A stretch of 6,899 nucleotides of DNA, from assembly GCA_019695435.1 (NCBI GenBank), contig JACTVF010000123.1, positions 1-6,899 of the forward strand, read 5' to 3'. Numbering within the stretch: the stretch's first letter is position 1; each line of letters starts with the position of its first letter. This DNA comes from Methanoregulaceae archaeon (GTDB lineage Archaea > Halobacteriota > Methanomicrobia > Methanomicrobiales > Methanospirillaceae). Below are positions 1 to 5,779 of this stretch, one piece after another. The position numbers were made by a program, and so were the translations under genes. The notes under the pieces are model-generated. The model ran no database searches, was not told where the DNA came from, and saw only the letters and a list, made by a program, of their open reading frames with translations.

Positions 1-108
1 CGGCACAACCACCGGCTACGAGACAGATACCCGGGCCCGGTCTGAACGATCAGTCATTGTACGGGATCGGCCGGGTGCATACCTGCACGCACACATATCT
101 GCACTCTC

Positions 109-116
109 TTTAAACC
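109..116 (+). promoter_or_regulatory. Probable TATA box of the amino acid permease gene
   Basis: The motif TTTAAACC lies about 30 bases ahead of the permease ATG. An archaeal TATA box here would start transcription near base 138, giving a leader of only a few bases. No Shine-Dalgarno sequence stands before the ATG at 145, which fits a leaderless or nearly leaderless message. The AT-rich stretch at 129-139 (TTAATTAAA) is too close to the start to be the TATA box of this gene. This rests on motif and spacing only. Confidence 0.4.
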
Positions 117-144
117 GTTACGAATATCTCTTAATTAAACGCCC

Positions 145-1590
145 ATGAACCTCCGAGCGCTTATCCCAAAAAATATCCAGGCCTTCAGGACAAAGACCAT
201 CGACAAGCTCATGGAGTGTACCGGTGGCGAGCACGCGCTTAAAAAAGTGCTCTCCCCGCTCGACCTCACGCTGATGGGCATCGGAGCCATCATCGGTACC
301 GGCATCTTTGTCATCACCGGTGTGGTCGCTGCCAATTACTCCGGGCCGGCGCTTGTCGTGTCGTTTGGCATTGCCGGGATCGCCTGCGCTTTTGCAGCCC
401 TTTCATATGCGGAATTTGCCGCGATGGTACCGGTCGCCGGGAGTGCGTACACGTACAGCTACGCGTCGCTTGGCGAGATCTGGGCGTGGATCATCGGATG
501 GGACCTGATCCTCGAATATGCAGTTTCGATAGCGGCAGTCGCAGTCGGCTGGTCGGGATACGTCGCGAGCCTAGCCACAGGTGTCGGGATCATGATACCC
601 GCCGCATTTAATAACCCGCTTGGGACAAGTGGGGGACTGGTCAATATCCCGGCGATGGCAATCATCCTGCTGGTCACGGTTCTGCTCATAATCGGGGTCC
701 GGGAGAGCGCCCGGGTCAACACAGCGATCGTCGCGATAAAGCTCGGCGTGATCCTTCTCTTCCTATACCTGGCATTTGGACATATCCGGCCGGCCAACTG
801 GGTGCCGTTTATGCCATTTGGCTGGAGCGGTGTCATCACCGGGGCCGCAATCGTTTTTTTTGCATACATTGGTTTTGATGCGGTCTCGACTGCCGCAGAG
901 GAAGTCAAAGATCCGCAAAGGAACGTGCCCATCGGTATCCTCTCCTCACTTGCGATCTCGACCGTGCTTTACATCGCGGTCTCCGCAGTCCTCACCGGGA
1001 TCGTACCATATTCGCTCTTTGCCGGGACAAGCGCCCCGGTCGCATTAGCTCTTGAGCAGATTGGGATCTCGTGGGGATCGGCGCTCATCTCGGTCGGGGC
1101 GATCTGCGGGATCACCTCCGTCATCATTGTCCTCATGTACGGGCAGACCCGCATTTTCTATGCGATGTCGCGCGACGGCCTGCTCCCCGGCCTCTTCCGG
1201 CAGATTCACCCTGTCTACCGGACGCCGGTCAAGGTCACAATCCTCGTCGGAACCGTCACTGCCGTCCTTGCCGGTTTTCTCCCGCTCACCACCATCGCCG
1301 AGCTCGTCAACATCGGGACGCTCGCAGCATTTATCATTGTCTCGCTGGGCGTGATTGTGCTCCGTTATACGCAGCCATCGCTGCCCCGGCCCTTCCGGTG
1401 CCCGCTCGTCCCTCTTGTCCCGGTCCTGTGTATCTTTTCCTGCGGGTGCCTGATCCTCGCGCTCCCGCTTGTAACTCACCTGCGCTTTGTGATTTGGCTT
1501 GCCATAGGGCTTGCGATCTACATCCTCTACAGCCGGCATCACAGTAAGATAAATAACGATACGAGTACGCTCGACTGCCGGAAGGCATAA
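145..1590 (+). CDS. APC-superfamily amino acid permease (cationic amino acid transporter-like)
   Basis: This 481-residue protein is an integral membrane amino acid transporter of the APC superfamily, likely a proton-coupled importer of the CAT/YfnA type. About 12 hydrophobic helices can be seen. Helix 1 carries the glycine-rich unwound substrate-binding motif GIGAIIGTGIF (residues 45-55). SYAEFAAMVPVAGSAYTY (88-105) and GEIWAWIIGWDLILEY (110-125) are family signatures. Helix 6 and the following loop hold FAYIGFDAVSTAAEEVKDP (239-257), and a cytoplasmic loop holds GQTRIFYAMSRDGLLP (333-348). The length is normal for the family. The N-terminal FRTK stretch at 14-17, just before helix 1, is also typical and supports this start. 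The substrate cannot be fixed from sequence. The gene appears monocistronic, converging on the flavoprotein gene. Its stop is TAA. Confidence 0.93.
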   Translation: MNLRALIPKNIQAFRTKTIDKLMECTGGEHALKKVLSPLDLTLMGIGAIIGTGIFVITGVVAANYSGPALVVSFGIAGIACAFAALSYAEFAAMVPVAGSAYTYSYASLGEIWAWIIGWDLILEYAVSIAAVAVGWSGYVASLATGVGIMIPAAFNNPLGTSGGLVNIPAMAIILLVTVLLIIGVRESARVNTAIVAIKLGVILLFLYLAFGHIRPANWVPFMPFGWSGVITGAAIVFFAYIGFDAVSTAAEEVKDPQRNVPIGILSSLAISTVLYIAVSAVLTGIVPYSLFAGTSAPVALALEQIGISWGSALISVGAICGITSVIIVLMYGQTRIFYAMSRDGLLPGLFRQIHPVYRTPVKVTILVGTVTAVLAGFLPLTTIAELVNIGTLAAFIIVSLGVIVLRYTQPSLPRPFRCPLVPLVPVLCIFSCGCLILALPLVTHLRFVIWLAIGLAIYILYSRHHSKINNDTSTLDCRKA

Positions 1591-1770
1591 AATCCCGGAC
1601 GCCAGTGCGACCCGGTTCGCATCCCCCATGGTGGAATAGCAAACCGGCTGATATGCAGGGGATAGATCCTCCCCGATCTCATCCCTTCTGTATCCGGCGC
1701 CGGCCATCCCGATCCATTCCTGATGGAGGAGGCCCCACCCTAACATTTTCCGAGATACACATCCCGGAAC
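1591..1770. other. Convergent intergenic spacer, no gene seen
   Basis: This GC-rich spacer separates the 3' ends of the permease and flavoprotein genes. I see no credible ORF. A segment reading CCGGTTCGCATCC (1612-1624) recalls a tRNA T-arm, but no pairing stem or cloverleaf can be built around it on either strand. A small hairpin, GGGGA with TCCCC (about 1659-1675), and a T4 run (1746-1749) are the only terminator-like elements for the permease message, and they are weak. Confidence 0.4.
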
Positions 1771-1791
1771 TTAAAAAATACAATAAAAAAG
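1771..1791 (-). terminator. T-tract terminator of the flavoprotein gene
   Basis: Read on the minus strand, two T6 runs separated by ATTGTA follow the flavoprotein TGA almost immediately. Consecutive T-tracts without a hairpin are the usual archaeal intrinsic terminator. The tract also lies downstream of the convergent permease gene, but on the plus strand it reads as A-runs and would not terminate that message. Confidence 0.55.
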
Positions 1792-1792
1792 A

Positions 1793-2365
1793 TCACTTCT
1801 TCAGTTTTTTCATCACCCATGCCATATTCTCGCCCAACACCTTCATGGTGGCAAGGCCTTCCCCATCTTTTTCCACATCGCCCGGCGCAAGCCCGATCCC
1901 GACATTCCAGTAGTCAGAGCCCGGCACCACCATCTGGTTGATGAAAAAGAAATGGTTGATCGTATCGAACGTGTGGATCGCCCCGCCCCGGCGCACTGCG
2001 ACAACCGCCGCCCCCACCTTGCGCCGGAACATGTGGTCGTTTGCCATGGCGACAAAACCCGACCGGTCGATCAGGGCCTTCATCTCCGCGGTCACGTCAG
2101 AGAAATACGTCGGCGAAGCAAGGATAAACCCGTCCGCCGCGTCCATCTTTTTAATGCACTCGTTAGCAAAATCATCAATAACACAGCGTCGGTCCTTGTT
2201 CTCCATGCACTTCATACACGCAGTGCACCCGTGCACCTTCTTTCCCGAGAGCTGCACAAGCTCGGTCTTGATCCCTTTCTTTTCGAGTTCCTTAAAAAGC
2301 GTCCGCACAAGGATCGCGGTATTCCCGTCTTTGCGTGCGCTCCCGCTGAATGCAACGACTTTCAT
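1793..2365 (-). CDS. Iron-sulfur flavoprotein, NADPH-dependent FMN reductase family
   Basis: This 190-residue protein has a flavodoxin-like fold. The N-terminus has the FMN phosphate-binding loop SGSARKDGNT (residues 7-16) after the first beta strand. A compact cysteine cluster, C47-x2-C50-x2-C53-x7-C61, should bind a [4Fe-4S] cluster as in the iron-sulfur flavoproteins (ISF) of Methanosarcina. ASPTYFSDVTAEMKALIDR (83-101) is the conserved flavin-contacting segment of the family. ISF proteins are cytoplasmic, take electrons from ferredoxin and have been linked to reduction of O2 or peroxide. The physiological role here is inferred from that family. The start is supported by GGGAGG (2375-2380) nine bases before the ATG. 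Spacing in the last cysteine interval varies within the family. The gene is divergent from the helicase. Confidence 0.9.
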   Translation of the reverse strand: MKVVAFSGSARKDGNTAILVRTLFKELEKKGIKTELVQLSGKKVHGCTACMKCMENKDRRCVIDDFANECIKKMDAADGFILASPTYFSDVTAEMKALIDRSGFVAMANDHMFRRKVGAAVVAVRRGGAIHTFDTINHFFFINQMVVPGSDYWNVGIGLAPGDVEKDGEGLATMKVLGENMAWVMKKLKK

Positions 2366-2374
2366 GGTCTTTTT

Positions 2375-2380
2375 CCTCCC
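2375..2380 (-). promoter_or_regulatory. Shine-Dalgarno site of the flavoprotein gene
   Basis: GGGAGG on the minus strand sits nine bases before the ATG at 2365. It is one of the strongest ribosome binding sites in the window and fixes this start. Confidence 0.75.
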
Positions 2381-2420
2381 GTATTTTTTCTCCCGTAATA
2401 ATTCCTTATGGCACCGCCAC

Positions 2421-2434
2421 GTACATAATAATGT
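2421..2434 (-). promoter_or_regulatory. Possible TATA region of the flavoprotein gene
   Basis: On the minus strand the AT-rich stretch CATTATTATGTAC lies about 60 bases ahead of the ATG. A start site some 25 bases downstream would be near 2400 and give a leader of about 35 bases that includes the Shine-Dalgarno site. The call rests on base composition and spacing. Confidence 0.35.
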
Positions 2435-2498
2435 CAGTAGGCCGGAAGATACCGTAATGAAGGGTGCATTCTGTCGGGCAGGATTGCAGTGCAGGGGA

Positions 2499-2545
2499 GC
2501 TTAAGGGGTCTTTCGGTTTTCTGTTGTTTACAGGGGAATCATCTT
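2499..2545 (+). promoter_or_regulatory. Probable promoter and leader region of the helicase gene
   Basis: Two weak TATA candidates exist: GCTTAAGG (2499-2506), which would start transcription near 2529, and TTGTTTAC (2524-2531), which would start near 2553. The first gives a leader that includes the six-codon upstream ORF and its AGGGG ribosome site (2532-2536). The second would start inside that ORF and bypass it. The sequence does not decide between them. Confidence 0.25.
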
Positions 2546-2566
2546 ATGAACCCACACGCCAAATAG
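2546..2566 (+). CDS. Six-codon upstream ORF (MNPHAK) before the helicase
   Basis: ATG-AAC-CCA-CAC-GCC-AAA-TAG follows an AGGGG ribosome-site-like element by nine bases and ends nine bases before the helicase ATG. It is in the same reading frame as the helicase, separated by the amber codon and three sense codons. The helicase ATG has no Shine-Dalgarno site of its own, so the mini-ORF could feed ribosomes to it by reinitiation. It could also be chance. Confidence 0.25.
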   Translation: MNPHAK

Positions 2567-2575
2567 TCGTGCGAT

Positions 2576-4174
2576 ATGAACTCAAGGTTACAGTTTTCCG
2601 ATCTTTCACTCTCAAAAGAGATCGCGAAAGCCATCGAAAATATGGGCTTTGAAGAGCCCACCCCCATCCAGGCACTCGCCATCCCCCTCATTCAGGCCGG
2701 CCGTGACGTGACCGCACAGGCACAGACCGGCACCGGAAAGACATCAGCATTTGGCATCCCCGTCATTGAAAACATCGACGCATCGCAACGGGTCGTGCAG
2801 GCTATCGTCCTGTGCCCGACCCGGGAGCTCGCCATCCAGATCGCCGAGGAATTCTCCCATCTCCTCGCGTACCTCCCGAAAATTTCCGTCCTCCCGGTCT
2901 ATGGCGGCCAGCCCATCGAACGCCAGCTCAGGGTCCTTGCCCACGGTGTCCATATCGTGATCGGCACTCCCGGCCGCGTGATGGATCACCTCAAGCGCCG
3001 CACCCTCTCGCTTGACAATGTCTCCATGGTGGTCCTCGACGAGGCCGACCAGATGCTTGACATGGGCTTCCGGGACGACATTGAGCGCATCCTGAAGCAT
3101 GTGCCCCAGAAGAGACAGACGCTCCTCTTCTCTGCGACGATGCCCCAGCCCATCATAGAGATCTCGAAACGGTTCCAGAACAAGCCCGAGTTTGTCCGGG
3201 TCGAGTACCAGGAACTCACCGTCCCTGCCACAGAGCAATCCTATGTCGAAGTACGGGACCGGGATAAGCTCGAGTCCCTCTGCCGGGTGATCGACGTCGT
3301 CGACCCGCATCTTGCGATCATCTTCTGCAACACAAAGAGAGGTGCAGAAGATCTCGCCGGCCGTGTCCGGGCACGGGGCTACCGCGCCGAGGAACTCCAC
3401 GGTGACATGAAACAATCCCAGCGCGACCGGGTCATGGGTGGTTTCCGGAAAGGCACCATCGACATCCTGATCGCAACTGACGTAGCGGCACGGGGGATAG
3501 ACGTGGAAGATGTGGACATTGTGATCAACTATGATGTGCCGCAGGACGTCGAGTACTACGTCCACCGGATCGGCAGGACGGGACGGGCAGGGAAAAGCGG
3601 CCGGGCGATCACCCTTGTCACGCCCCGGGATTTCACCAAGCTCCGCGAGATCCAGAAATACATAAAAGTCCAGATCCCGAGAAAACCTCTCCCAACCGCA
3701 AACGACGTGGTCGAGTCAAAGACGAAGATTATCCTCGAAGAAGTGCGCGAATCAATCAAGCAGGGCGGCATCGAGCCGTATGCCCGGATGGTCGAACAGG
3801 TGATCGAGGGGGATCTCACCACGCTTGAGATCGCCGCTGCTCTCTTGAAAATGCGTATGGATCAGGGTGCAGACTCCAAGAAAGAACGCGCCGCGCCGGT
3901 AGATTTCGGCGATACCGGGGCAGAAGCAGGCATGGTGAGGTTCTTTTTAGGCCTTGGTCGCGACCATAATGTCGCTCCAAAGGATATCGTTGGCGCCATT
4001 GCCGGTGAGACCGGCATCCCCGGTAAATCCATCGGGGCGATCCGGATTCTCGATACCTATTCCTTTGTAGAGGTTCCCCGAGACTGTGCAGAAGAGGTCT
4101 ACTCGATCATGAAGGAGCGCACGATCCGGGGCCAGCCCACCGGGATCGAACCGGCACAGGGCAGGCGCGAGTGA
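2576..4174 (+). CDS. DEAD-box ATP-dependent RNA helicase with C-terminal DbpA-type RNA-binding domain
   Basis: This 532-residue protein is a DeaD/CsdA-like RNA helicase that unwinds short RNA duplexes using ATP, probably in ribosome assembly or RNA handling in the cold. All core motifs are intact. The Q motif starts at F7 with GFEEPTPIQ (24-32). Motif I is AQTGTGKT (49-56), Ia PTRELA (81-86), GG (110-111), TPGR (131-134) and DEAD (155-158). SAT is at 186-188, IIFCNTKR at 248-255, TDVAARGID at 301-309 and HRIGRTGR at 330-337. A charged linker (about 370-450) leads to a DbpA-like RRM (about 452-525, MVRFFLGLGRD to PRDCAEEVYSIM). In bacterial DbpA this domain binds a 23S rRNA hairpin. The start is chosen because the Q motif begins a few residues later, as is usual. 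The order resembles bacterial DeaD, so lateral origin is possible. It is followed by its own terminator. Confidence 0.95.
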   Translation: MNSRLQFSDLSLSKEIAKAIENMGFEEPTPIQALAIPLIQAGRDVTAQAQTGTGKTSAFGIPVIENIDASQRVVQAIVLCPTRELAIQIAEEFSHLLAYLPKISVLPVYGGQPIERQLRVLAHGVHIVIGTPGRVMDHLKRRTLSLDNVSMVVLDEADQMLDMGFRDDIERILKHVPQKRQTLLFSATMPQPIIEISKRFQNKPEFVRVEYQELTVPATEQSYVEVRDRDKLESLCRVIDVVDPHLAIIFCNTKRGAEDLAGRVRARGYRAEELHGDMKQSQRDRVMGGFRKGTIDILIATDVAARGIDVEDVDIVINYDVPQDVEYYVHRIGRTGRAGKSGRAITLVTPRDFTKLREIQKYIKVQIPRKPLPTANDVVESKTKIILEEVRESIKQGGIEPYARMVEQVIEGDLTTLEIAAALLKMRMDQGADSKKERAAPVDFGDTGAEAGMVRFFLGLGRDHNVAPKDIVGAIAGETGIPGKSIGAIRILDTYSFVEVPRDCAEEVYSIMKERTIRGQPTGIEPAQGRRE

Positions 4175-4175
4175 A

Positions 4176-4221
4176 ATTTTCTCTCCGGAGACAGCGAGAA
4201 AATCGGGCCCTCTTAATTTTT
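4176..4221 (+). terminator. Hairpin plus T-tract terminator after the helicase
   Basis: ATTTTCTC (4176-4183) pairs perfectly with GAGAAAAT (4196-4203) around a 12-base loop. The palindrome TCTCCGGAGA (4182-4191) overlaps it as an alternative stem. A T5 run (4217-4221) follows. The position directly after the helicase stop supports a terminator. Confidence 0.5.
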
Positions 4222-4264
4222 CATTACACATAAACACGTGATATGCCAGCACTCCAGAACTTCT

Positions 4265-4284
4265 CCTGATAGTAGATAATCAGG
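4265..4284. repeat. Inverted repeat upstream of the lipoprotein gene
   Basis: CCTGAT (4265-4270) and ATCAGG (4279-4284) form a six-base dyad with an eight-base AT-rich spacer, about 70 bases ahead of the lipoprotein start. No T-run follows, so a terminator is unlikely. It could be an operator, a promoter-proximal dyad or chance. Confidence 0.25.
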
Positions 4285-4355
4285 GCACATGTTCCTTCTG
4301 CGGGAATTATCCCCCACACGCAACCCTCAATATCTCGCAGGTCAAAACCTCATGT

Positions 4356-4853
4356 ATGAATATGAGATGCATCTTTGGCAGCATCGCATTCCTGATGCTC
4401 CTGCTCATCGTCGCCGGTTGTACACAGCCCACAGCCCCGCAGGCAACCCCGGTTCCAACGACAGCGCCAACCATGGCTGTACCGGTAACAACGACCATGG
4501 TAGTACCAACTACGTTCGTACCCGCTACGCCCGGTCCTACACAGACGTTACAAGCCAACTGGGCAGTCGCTGTTCAGGTGCAGAGCAACGGACAGGCCAT
4601 TAACCCGCAGGTAATTTACACCTTCAATGGCGGCATGGGCATGAATTTAATCCCTGAAATCGACGTCATGCTTACCCGCTCGGATGGTACCGTGGAGGTT
4701 GGCAACTTTACGCAGCCTATGTCTATCGGTCAAACCGTCAGTCTCCCTGGCTCGACAGGCAACAACGACCGGGCCGAAGTATGGGTTATAACCCCGCAGG
4801 GAGACAGAGTCAAGATTGTCGACACGTATGTTCCTTTCCGGTCCTACCACTAA
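4356..4853 (+). CDS. Small secreted lipoprotein of a methanogen type, function unknown
   Basis: This 165-residue protein has a signal peptide with a hydrophobic core (residues 7-20) and a lipobox ending in AGC, making C22 the likely first residue of the mature, membrane-tethered protein. A low-complexity Thr/Pro/Ala/Val stalk (about 23-65) follows and should hold the C-terminal domain off the membrane. That domain (about 67-163) looks all-beta, with the conserved-looking stretches YTFNGGMGMNLIPEIDVMLTRSDG (split around 88-111) and DRAEVWVITPQGDRVKIVD (138-156). Similar lipoproteins occur in several copies in Methanomicrobiales, from general knowledge and not a search. No enzymatic motif is visible. 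The start could be the ATG at 4356 or the one at 4362. An AGGT at 4340-4343 is a weak ribosome site. It is flanked by terminators and probably monocistronic. Confidence 0.82.
   Translation: MNMRCIFGSIAFLMLLLIVAGCTQPTAPQATPVPTTAPTMAVPVTTTMVVPTTFVPATPGPTQTLQANWAVAVQVQSNGQAINPQVIYTFNGGMGMNLIPEIDVMLTRSDGTVEVGNFTQPMSIGQTVSLPGSTGNNDRAEVWVITPQGDRVKIVDTYVPFRSYH
4470..4507 (+). repeat. Short imperfect repeat in the lipoprotein stalk
   Basis: ACCATGGCTGTACC (4470-4483) recurs as ACCATGGTAGTACC (4494-4507) with two mismatches. It encodes TMAVP and TMVVP in the Thr/Pro stalk. Such tandem units may let the stalk length change by slippage or recombination. Confidence 0.5.
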
Positions 4854-4862
4854 TCTTTTTAT
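4854..4862 (+). terminator. T-tract terminator of the lipoprotein gene
   Basis: TCTTTTTAT follows the TAA stop directly. A T5 run at this position is consistent with an archaeal T-tract terminator. There is no strong hairpin before it. Confidence 0.4.
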
Positions 4863-4981
4863 ACCCGGATATTCTCAGAGTACCCCTCAGGAACTACATA
4901 CCGAGTATAGTTCTCTCTATTTCTGCACCGATGGTTTCCTTCCTATAAGGATTACATCTGTCCGGAACGATCTCCCCCTGT

Positions 4982-5437
4982 CTATTCGTCCGCAAGATGG
5001 AGGGTCTGCCACGCGACCGCTCCTTCCTCTACGGCCTTTTTTATCATCCGCTGGGTCCGGGTGAGCGTGGCACTGCCATGCTTCACATCCATGAACACGA
5101 TACTGATGGTGGAACCCTTTTCATCGGCTACTTTCGAGAGTCCATCGAAAATGATGTAATCGATTGGCGACCCGATGAACCGGGCGTCGGCAGGAAGATA
5201 CCCGAACGAGGGGAGCAGGGGTGCCATTTGTTCGGCAATCTTTCCTTTCAGGGTCGAGCGGGACCTGTTGACCGAGTCTTTTCGGATCTCTCCGGCAGCC
5301 TCCACTTTCCACCGTTCAAGTTCAGCCCGGTACCGCTGCTCGATGGCGGTGATCTGCGCTTTCACAAAAAACCAGCCCAGCGCAAACCCGGCCACGAGCG
5401 CGATGACGACATAGATGAGGATCTCTTCAAACGCCAT
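4982..5437 (-). CDS. Membrane-anchored Holliday junction resolvase-related nuclease (PF10107-like)
   Basis: This 151-residue protein matches, by recall, the archaeal 'Endonuc_Holl' (PF10107) family of predicted nucleases. One transmembrane helix (about residues 5-25) is followed by a charged, probably coiled-coil segment (26-58) and a nuclease-like core (60-148). The core has SRSTLKGKIAEQMAPLLP (59-76), ARFIGSPIDYIIFDGL (85-100) and ISIVFMDVKHG (111-121). D93 with D117-x-K119 resembles the D...(D/E)xK active site of PD-(D/E)XK nucleases, and E69 could be the helix-1 acidic residue. Activity has not been shown for this type as far as I know, and the membrane anchor is at odds with a simple resolvase role. 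No Shine-Dalgarno site precedes the ATG, but a TATA-like box sits at leaderless spacing. The stop is TAG. Confidence 0.85.
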   Translation of the reverse strand: MAFEEILIYVVIALVAGFALGWFFVKAQITAIEQRYRAELERWKVEAAGEIRKDSVNRSRSTLKGKIAEQMAPLLPSFGYLPADARFIGSPIDYIIFDGLSKVADEKGSTISIVFMDVKHGSATLTRTQRMIKKAVEEGAVAWQTLHLADE

Positions 5438-5670
5438 GAAAAGAGGTGTGGTGCCGGCCTTTTATTCAGATGGGCGCGCGGGGTGAAACTGATCGGCGCG
5501 GCACCTGATAAAGCGTGGCATATTATTTGGCGGACGCACCACCCCACGCATGCTGATCCCGGTTTTGGCGGTCAGAGAGGCGCAGTTCTGATGCTCCGAT
5601 GAGTCCAGGTGCCCGGTAATAACCGCTCCGATTATAGCCTCCCGGGGTTGTCCCACGGGTGACGAGGGGA
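5438..5670. other. Gene-poor spacer upstream of the nuclease gene
   Basis: I see no convincing gene here. On the minus strand a 64-codon frame with a GTG start (5656) runs to a TAA at 5462-5464, with GC-rich codons but no recognisable protein family and no Shine-Dalgarno site. A six-base dyad GCGTGG (5513-5518) with CCACGC (5544-5549), and CCCG (5641-5644) with CGGG (5656-5659), are the only foldable elements found. No tRNA or obvious C/D-box RNA could be assembled. Confidence 0.35.
5458..5468 (-). promoter_or_regulatory. TATA box of the nuclease gene, leaderless spacing
   Basis: On the minus strand TGAATAAAAGG is centred about 27 bases ahead of the ATG at 5437. That is the normal TATA-to-start distance in archaea, so transcription should begin at or next to the start codon. 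The absence of a ribosome site agrees with a leaderless message. Confidence 0.5.
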
Positions 5671-5675
5671 TATGT

Positions 5676-5687
5676 CTTTTTATCCTA
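5676..5687 (+). promoter_or_regulatory. TATA-like box of the mini-ORF / 154-residue protein unit
   Basis: CTTTTTATCCTA lies at the right distance to start transcription near 5708, just before the AGGAG site of the mini-ORF. Its complement (GATAAAAAG) also lies about 26 bases ahead of the minus-strand GTG at 5656, so the element could work in either direction. Confidence 0.42.
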
Positions 5688-5710
5688 TACCGTTTCCATC
5701 GCCGTTATTC

Positions 5711-5715
5711 AGGAG
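5711..5715 (+). promoter_or_regulatory. Shine-Dalgarno site of the mini-ORF
   Basis: AGGAG ends ten bases before the mini-ORF ATG at 5726. It is a good match to the archaeal consensus and the main reason to take the mini-ORF seriously. Confidence 0.5.
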
Positions 5716-5725
5716 AAACACAAGG

Positions 5726-5767
5726 ATGCACAAACCACAATTCTTTTTTCCCGCATGGTACACTTAG
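5726..5767 (+). CDS. 13-residue leader peptide candidate (MHKPQFFFPAWYT)
   Basis: This short ORF has its own AGGAG ribosome site. It ends in TAG at 5765-5767, overlapping the AGGAAGG ribosome site (5766-5772) of the next gene. Its peptide is rich in aromatic residues (three Phe, one Trp, one Tyr). The layout suggests translational coupling or a leader peptide that controls access to the downstream ribosome site. No attenuator hairpin was found, so regulation by aromatic amino acids would be speculation. Confidence 0.35.
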   Translation: MHKPQFFFPAWYT

Positions 5768-5773
5768 GAAGGT
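5766..5773 (+). promoter_or_regulatory. Shine-Dalgarno site of the 154-residue protein gene
   Basis: AGGAAGGT lies seven bases before the ATG at 5780 and supports that start. It overlaps the stop codon of the mini-ORF, so a ribosome terminating there would cover the site. Confidence 0.55.
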
Positions 5774-5779
5774 ATAGTT

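Noticed and set aside
21..44. Palindrome CCGGGCCCGG with flanking short complementarity, as an upstream terminator
   Set aside because: No T-tract follows and the palindrome has no loop, so a terminator is not supported.
2..148. Open plus-strand frame from the window edge ending in a TGA that overlaps the permease ATG (ATGA)
   Set aside because: It could be the tail of an upstream coupled gene, but the third codon positions are not GC-biased as in real genes here, the residues fit no family, and the probable permease TATA box lies inside it.
1605..1640. tRNA-like T-loop (GGTTCGCATCC)
   Set aside because: The flanking bases do not pair into a T stem and no acceptor, D or anticodon arm can be found.
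1045..1746. 233-codon minus-strand frame over the permease 3' half
   Set aside because: It is antisense to a clear permease and its highly charged Arg/Asp/Glu composition is the usual mirror of GC-rich membrane-protein codons.
2564..2566. TAG read as pyrrolysine to give a longer helicase
   Set aside because: Two other genes in the window end in TAG, the Q motif places the normal start at 2576, and pyrrolysine use is not expected in this lineage.
2744..3565. 273-codon minus-strand frame inside the helicase
   Set aside because: It mirrors a fully intact DEAD-box core, with His/Asp/Val-rich composition and no recognisable domain.
4289..4603. 104-codon plus-strand frame overlapping the lipoprotein start
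   Set aside because: The alternative frame has a signal peptide, lipobox and stalk. This one is His/Ser/Arg-rich shadow sequence.
4997..5602. 201-codon plus-strand frame across the nuclease gene
   Set aside because: The minus-strand protein has family motifs, a membrane anchor and a promoter, while this frame has none.
5575..5640. Possible C/D-box or hammerhead-like RNA (CTGATG, CGATGAG motifs)
   Set aside because: Box order and spacing do not fit a C/D RNA, and the conserved hammerhead core is incomplete.
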